From CBDCUC01 sp965222485 (GTDB lineage Bacteria; Pseudomonadota; Alphaproteobacteria; Rhizobiales; Hyphomicrobiaceae): a stretch of 64,000 bases of DNA. The position numbers and the translations under genes were made by a program. Below the pieces are notes generated by a model. That model saw only the letters and a program-made list of their open reading frames with translations, was not told where the DNA came from and made no database searches. This document shows, piece by piece, positions 60,514-64,000 of this stretch. How positions within the stretch are numbered: position 1 is the stretch's first letter; each line of letters begins with the position of its first letter. The stretch lies in the NCBI GenBank assembly GCA_965222485.1, contig CBDCUC010000039.1, positions 62,001 through 126,000 of the forward strand. The letters are read 5' to 3'.

Positions 60514-60903
60514 ATGCCGTTACTACGATTTGACGTCTATGAGGGCCGCACTGACGCTGAGCTGAAAGCGGTGTTGGATGTCGTGCATCAAGTGATGGTT
60601 GAAGCTTATGAGGTTCCAGTCAGAGATCGATACCAAGTTGTGAACGAGCACAAGCCATCACGCATGATTATTGAAGACACCGGACTCGGTATCCCGAGAA
60701 CAAGTGACTTCATTCTTATTCAAGTCACGACACGTCCTCGCACCAAGGAAATGAAGGAAAAATTCTATCGGCGCGTTGTGGAGGCGCTAGAAAAGACTTG
60801 TGGGATCTCCCCGAGTGACGTCATGATCAATCACGTAACGTGCACTGACGAGGATTGGTCGTTCGGACTTGGTCGCGCGCAATTTCTGACAGGCGAGCTA
60901 TGA
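60514..60903 (+). CDS. Tautomerase family protein (Tautomerase_2)
   Basis: A 129-aa protein with Met-Pro-Leu-Leu-Arg, which leaves an N-terminal proline after Met removal, the catalytic base of 4-oxalocrotonate tautomerase superfamily enzymes. Length and the sequence Tyr-Glu-Val-Pro-x-x-Asp-Arg-Tyr-Gln-Val and Ile-x-Ile-Gln-Val-Thr-x-x-Arg-Pro fit the Tautomerase_2 group. The ATG at 60514 has a strong GGAAGGA ribosome site; the frame is open further back to 60463. It lies 83 bp upstream of the AtoE transporter and may be co-transcribed. The substrate is unknown. Confidence 0.85.
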   Translation: MPLLRFDVYEGRTDAELKAVLDVVHQVMVEAYEVPVRDRYQVVNEHKPSRMIIEDTGLGIPRTSDFILIQVTTRPRTKEMKEKFYRRVVEALEKTCGISPSDVMINHVTCTDEDWSFGLGRAQFLTGEL

Positions 60904-60986
60904 CGCCAAAAGCGCCCGAGGAGTGAGGCCGCTGGCTTTCGCTTCTTGATGTAACAGTACCGAGAAAAGTTGGGGGGCGGTCAATC

Positions 60987-62375
60987 ATGTCCACGACAGA
61001 TAATCAGGCGGCAAAAGGCAGCGGCGCTAGCCTGCTCAATCGCGCCTTGCGCGCCTTCGCGCAGCCCTTTGTGGCAACGACGCAACGGTACATGCCTGAT
61101 GCATTTATATTCGCTATTCTGCTTACTCTGTTGACGTTCATTCTGTCGATTGTGCTCGCCGAGGCGTCGGTACACGACGCGATTGACGCATGGGGCAACG
61201 GTTTTTGGAAGCTGCAGACCTTCGCTGCGCAAATGGCGATGATCCTTGTGACGGGCCTGGTCCTTGCGCAGACGCCCCTTGTACACAACGGCATATTGAA
61301 GGTTGCCGAAATGGCAACGTCACCGGCTAGGGCCTATGCGCTCGTCTTCATTGTCCCGGCGTTGGCGGGACTTTTTTCATGGGGTTTGAGCTTGATCGTT
61401 GGCGGCGTAATGGCGCGTGAAACGGCAAACTCCTGCCTGCGTCGTGGCATCACAGTACACTTTCCGCTTATTGTTGCGGCCGGTTACGCCGGCTTCATTG
61501 TCTGGCACCAAGGTCTTTCGGGCTCTGTGCCACTGAAAATTGCCGAACCCAATCATTTTCTTGTCGATCAGATGGGCGTAGTTCCCTTCAGTGAAACGGT
61601 CTTCGCGTTACCAAACATCATCATAGCACTCACCGTTTTAGCCACCATGCCGTTTGTCATCTTGTTAATGCGCCCGCCCAAAGCCGAGTGCATTTCCATC
61701 GACAAAGAAATACATGTTGACGATCCGGCAGCGTTGTCGGAACCGGTTGAGCGAACCCCTGCCACAATCTTGAACAACGCGCGCATTTTTAATCTGGTGA
61801 TCGTTGCTGGTGCTGTTGCGTATCTGTGGTTTCATTTCATGGAGCGTGGCGGCGGGATAAATACCAATATTGTAAACTTGATATTTCTTGCGCTTGGTCT
61901 GGCATTGACGCGGTCACCGGTCCATTACATGGACCTTGCCATGGCCGAAGGGCGTGGTGTAGCTGCCATCATTCTGCAATTTCCATTCTATGCCGGCATT
62001 ATGGGAATCATGACTGGAACAGGGCTCGCAACGGTGCTTGCTGCTTGGTTCGTGTCATTTGCAACGGCCGAGACGCTGCCGTTTTGGGGCATGATATCTG
62101 GCGGGGTCATCAATCTGTTCGTACCATCTGGTGGCGGGCAATGGGCGGTACAAGGACCGGTCATGATTGAGGCCGCAAAGGCTCTGGGCGCCGACATGCC
62201 ACGTGTCGCGATGGGTGTGGCAATCGGCGATCAATGGACGAATATGCTGCAGCCGTTTTGGGCAATTCCGGTGCTGGCGATCGCAGGTTTGAGGGCGCGC
62301 GACATTATGGGCTACACCGCCGTTGTGTTTGTTTGGGCCGGGCTCATCTTTGGCACGGGGCTTTTGTATTTGTAG
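60987..62375 (+). CDS. atoE: AtoE-type short-chain fatty acid transporter
   Basis: A 462-aa, about 12-helix inner-membrane transporter of the AtoE family, which imports short-chain fatty acids such as butyrate or acetoacetate. Family features are Tyr-Met-Pro-Asp-Ala-Phe-Ile-Phe-Ala-Ile-Leu-Leu-Thr-Leu near the N-terminus, Gly-Leu-Ser-Gly-Ser, and Phe-Val-Pro-Ser-Gly-Gly-Gly-Gln-Trp-Ala-Val-Gln-Gly-Pro near residue 380. GGGGGG precedes the ATG. With mmsA and pyruvate carboxylase nearby it suggests growth on short organic acids. The gene follows the tautomerase in the same direction. Confidence 0.93.
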   Translation: MSTTDNQAAKGSGASLLNRALRAFAQPFVATTQRYMPDAFIFAILLTLLTFILSIVLAEASVHDAIDAWGNGFWKLQTFAAQMAMILVTGLVLAQTPLVHNGILKVAEMATSPARAYALVFIVPALAGLFSWGLSLIVGGVMARETANSCLRRGITVHFPLIVAAGYAGFIVWHQGLSGSVPLKIAEPNHFLVDQMGVVPFSETVFALPNIIIALTVLATMPFVILLMRPPKAECISIDKEIHVDDPAALSEPVERTPATILNNARIFNLVIVAGAVAYLWFHFMERGGGINTNIVNLIFLALGLALTRSPVHYMDLAMAEGRGVAAIILQFPFYAGIMGIMTGTGLATVLAAWFVSFATAETLPFWGMISGGVINLFVPSGGGQWAVQGPVMIEAAKALGADMPRVAMGVAIGDQWTNMLQPFWAIPVLAIAGLRARDIMGYTAVVFVWAGLIFGTGLLYL

Positions 62376-62736
62376 TCCCGCAATTCGTTATGAACAATTC
62401 CAATTCGGCCAACACGCTGCTGGCCCCTTGAACGCGCGTTGTCGGAACAAGATAATACGCTTCGGTTTCCGCCATAAAAACAGAAGCGATGAAGCACGTA
62501 TTACCGGACTAATACGGTTCGTAAGCACTAAGGCGACCGGCTCTGTTGCAATACGTGTGCTCACAGTACACGTAACCGGTTAGCTGGTTAATTGCGGATG
62601 ACTACCCGCAGATTGCATGACACCACTTGCACATTCTGACAGTTTGAATACTAGACTTGTTGCAACAGGCTGGCATGTCCAGTCGGCGCAACAACGTGGT
62701 TTGTTTGGTACGCTGCGTCCATGGAAGGAACCGCCA
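62376..62736. other. Intergenic upstream of pyruvate carboxylase
   Basis: Contains the imperfect palindrome at 62552-62574 and, overlapping it, a 10-bp perfect palindrome TAACCGGTTA (62573-62582). No terminator for atoE was found. Confidence 0.4.
62552..62574. promoter_or_regulatory. Candidate operator: imperfect palindrome upstream of pyc
   Basis: TACGTGT (62552-62558) and ACACGTA (62568-62574) are exact 7-bp inverted arms with 9 bp between, about 165 bp before the pyc start. This could be a dimeric regulator site; nothing shows which. Confidence 0.3.
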
Positions 62737-64000
62737 TTGGAATTCAAAAAAATTCTCATTGCCAACCGAGGTGAGATTGCAATCCGGGTGATGCGGGCGG
62801 CCAACGAGATGGGCAAGCGCACGGTTGCTATCTACGCCGAAGAGGACAAACTCTGTCTGCACCGCTTTAAGGCCGACGAAGCATACCGTGTTGGCGAGGG
62901 ACTAGGACCGGTGGCGGCCTACCTTGCCATCAACGACATCGTCCGCGTCGCCAAAGAGTGTGGCGCCGATGCCATTCATCCGGGCTACGGGCTTTTGAGC
63001 GAGAATCCTGAGTTCGTCGATGCCTGTGAGGCCAATGGAATTGAGTTCATCGGGCCGACGGCAAAGATCATGCGAGCGCTGGGTGACAAGGCAAGTGCCC
63101 GCCAGGTCGCGATTGCCGCTGGCGTTCCGGTTGTTCCCGCCACAGACGTGCTCGGCGACGACATGGATGCGATAAGAGCCGAAGCTGAGGCTATCGGTTA
63201 TCCGCTAATGTTGAAAGCAAGCTGGGGCGGCGGCGGCCGGGGTATGCGGCCGATCTATGGGCCCGATGAGCTTGAAGAAAAGGTACTGGAGGGCCGACGT
63301 GAGGCCGCCGCCGCTTTTGGTAACGGCGACGGGTTTCTTGAAAAGATGATCACCCGCGCTCGTCACGTCGAGGTTCAGATCCTCGGCGACAAGCAGGGCG
63401 GTATCTATCATCTCTTCGAGCGTGACTGCTCAGTTCAGCGTCGCAACCAAAAGGTTATTGAGCGCGCGCCAGCACCTTATTTGAGTGAGGCGCAGCGCAA
63501 CGAGCTTTGCGACCTGGGGCTGCGTGTCTGTTCGCACGTCAGTTACGAGTGTGCCGGGACGGTCGAATTCCTGATGGATATGGAGACGGACAAGTTCTAC
63601 TTCATCGAAGTCAATCCGCGCGTCCAGGTGGAACACACGGTTACCGAGGAAGTCACCGGCATCGACATTGTGCAGGCGCAAATTCTAATCGCCGAAGGCA
63701 AGTCAATTGCCGAGGCGACCGGAAAAGCATCCCAATCCGATGTGCACTTGAACGGTCATGCACTGCAATCTCGCGTTACAACGGAAGACCCGCAAAACAA
63801 CTTCGTGCCGGATTATGGGCGGATCACCGCTTATCGCTCGGCGACGGGGATGGGAATCCGGCTCGACGGCGGGACGGCCTACGCGGGCAGCGTCATAAAC
63901 CGCTACTATGACTCACTGTTGACCAAGATCACGGCCTGGGCGCCCACGCCTGAAAAAGCAATCGCCCGCATGGATCGAGCGTTGCGCGAGTTTCGGATCC
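62737..64000 (+). CDS. pyc: Pyruvate carboxylase, N-terminal part, runs off window
   Basis: The first 421 codons of a biotin-dependent pyruvate carboxylase, which makes oxaloacetate from pyruvate and bicarbonate. The biotin carboxylase domain is clear: Lys-Ile-Leu-Ile-Ala-Asn-Arg-Gly-Glu-Ile-Ala-Ile-Arg-Val at the start, His-Pro-Gly-Tyr-Gly-Leu-Leu-Ser-Glu-Asn, the ATP-binding Gly-Gly-Gly-Gly-Arg-Gly-Met near residue 165, and Glu-Val-Asn-Pro-Arg-Val-Gln-Val-Glu-His near 292. I read the start as TTG 62737, with GGAAGGA about eight bases upstream; the ATG at 62721 is in a different frame. The Tyr-Glu-Glu-Asp-Lys...His-Arg-Phe-Lys-Ala-Asp-Glu-Ala segment favours Pyc over acetyl- or propionyl-CoA carboxylase. 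The transcarboxylase and biotin domains lie outside the window. Confidence 0.92.
   Translation, partial: MEFKKILIANRGEIAIRVMRAANEMGKRTVAIYAEEDKLCLHRFKADEAYRVGEGLGPVAAYLAINDIVRVAKECGADAIHPGYGLLSENPEFVDACEANGIEFIGPTAKIMRALGDKASARQVAIAAGVPVVPATDVLGDDMDAIRAEAEAIGYPLMLKASWGGGGRGMRPIYGPDELEEKVLEGRREAAAAFGNGDGFLEKMITRARHVEVQILGDKQGGIYHLFERDCSVQRRNQKVIERAPAPYLSEAQRNELCDLGLRVCSHVSYECAGTVEFLMDMETDKFYFIEVNPRVQVEHTVTEEVTGIDIVQAQILIAEGKSIAEATGKASQSDVHLNGHALQSRVTTEDPQNNFVPDYGRITAYRSATGMGIRLDGGTAYAGSVINRYYDSLLTKITAWAPTPEKAIARMDRALREFRI

Overview
The window looks like a chromosomal segment of an alphaproteobacterium of the Hyphomicrobiales (Rhizobiales) type. The evidence is moderately high GC, a class I lysyl-tRNA synthetase, a PodJ-like polarity protein, a DUF6460 protein, the TauE/TIGR02186 pair, SoxYZ, an alphaproteobacterial-type SOS box (GAAC-N7-GAAC) and an FnrN-type regulator with an FNR box. 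I cannot name the genus. No CRISPR array, rRNA, transposase or prophage is visible. Most of the window is ordinary core and shell genome, with short accessory patches beside tRNA-Gly and around 31.9-36.0 kb.

Layout. 0-2.4 kb: 3' part of an ActP-like sodium:solute symporter, then soxYZ. 2.4-5.2 kb: a lipoprotein, pyrE and a HAD hydrolase. 5.2-7.1 kb: an LpxH-like phosphoesterase translationally coupled to a GT4 glycosyltransferase broken by two 1-nt deletions. 7.7-11.7 kb: an orphan solute-binding protein, a membrane GT2 glycosyltransferase whose end is tandemly duplicated, and ada. 11.8-13.0 kb: a HEPN-like protein beside tRNA-Gly(CCC). 13.3-18.7 kb: a radical SAM protein, mscL, a DUF4212/symporter pair, yjbQ and a coiled-coil exported protein. 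19.3-24.8 kb: a PodJ-like protein, then the coupled TauE-TIGR02186 pair. 24.8-31.8 kb: pdeM and an Lhr-type helicase (DNA repair), a DUF6460 protein, a MATE transporter, pyrD and a DUF952 protein. 32.0-36.0 kb: a GmrSD-like DUF262/DUF1524 protein, a gene remnant, and a large unrecognised membrane protein. 36.2-44.2 kb: lysS, a TerB-like protein, an LprI-like protein, an alpha/beta hydrolase, a sterol-desaturase-family protein, mepA, msrA and two membrane proteins. 44.6 kb: tRNA-Ser(GGA).

The most interesting block is 44.9-52.2 kb. A seven-gene minus-strand operon encodes an A2-type heme-copper oxidase: ctaE, SCO, ctaC, ctaD, a 47-aa membrane protein, DUF420, and a divergent subunit-I-like protein that lacks the usual His-His CuB ligands. 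It is followed by an FNR-type regulator gene with an N-terminal cysteine cluster. A perfect FNR box lies upstream of the first gene, which suggests oxygen-controlled expression of an alternative oxidase together with an unusual companion heme protein.

The right end carries the imuA-imuB-dnaE2 mutasome cassette with a perfect SOS box. It is followed by carbon metabolism genes: methylmalonate-semialdehyde dehydrogenase, a tautomerase, an AtoE short-chain fatty acid transporter, and the start of pyruvate carboxylase, which runs off the window and probably starts at TTG.
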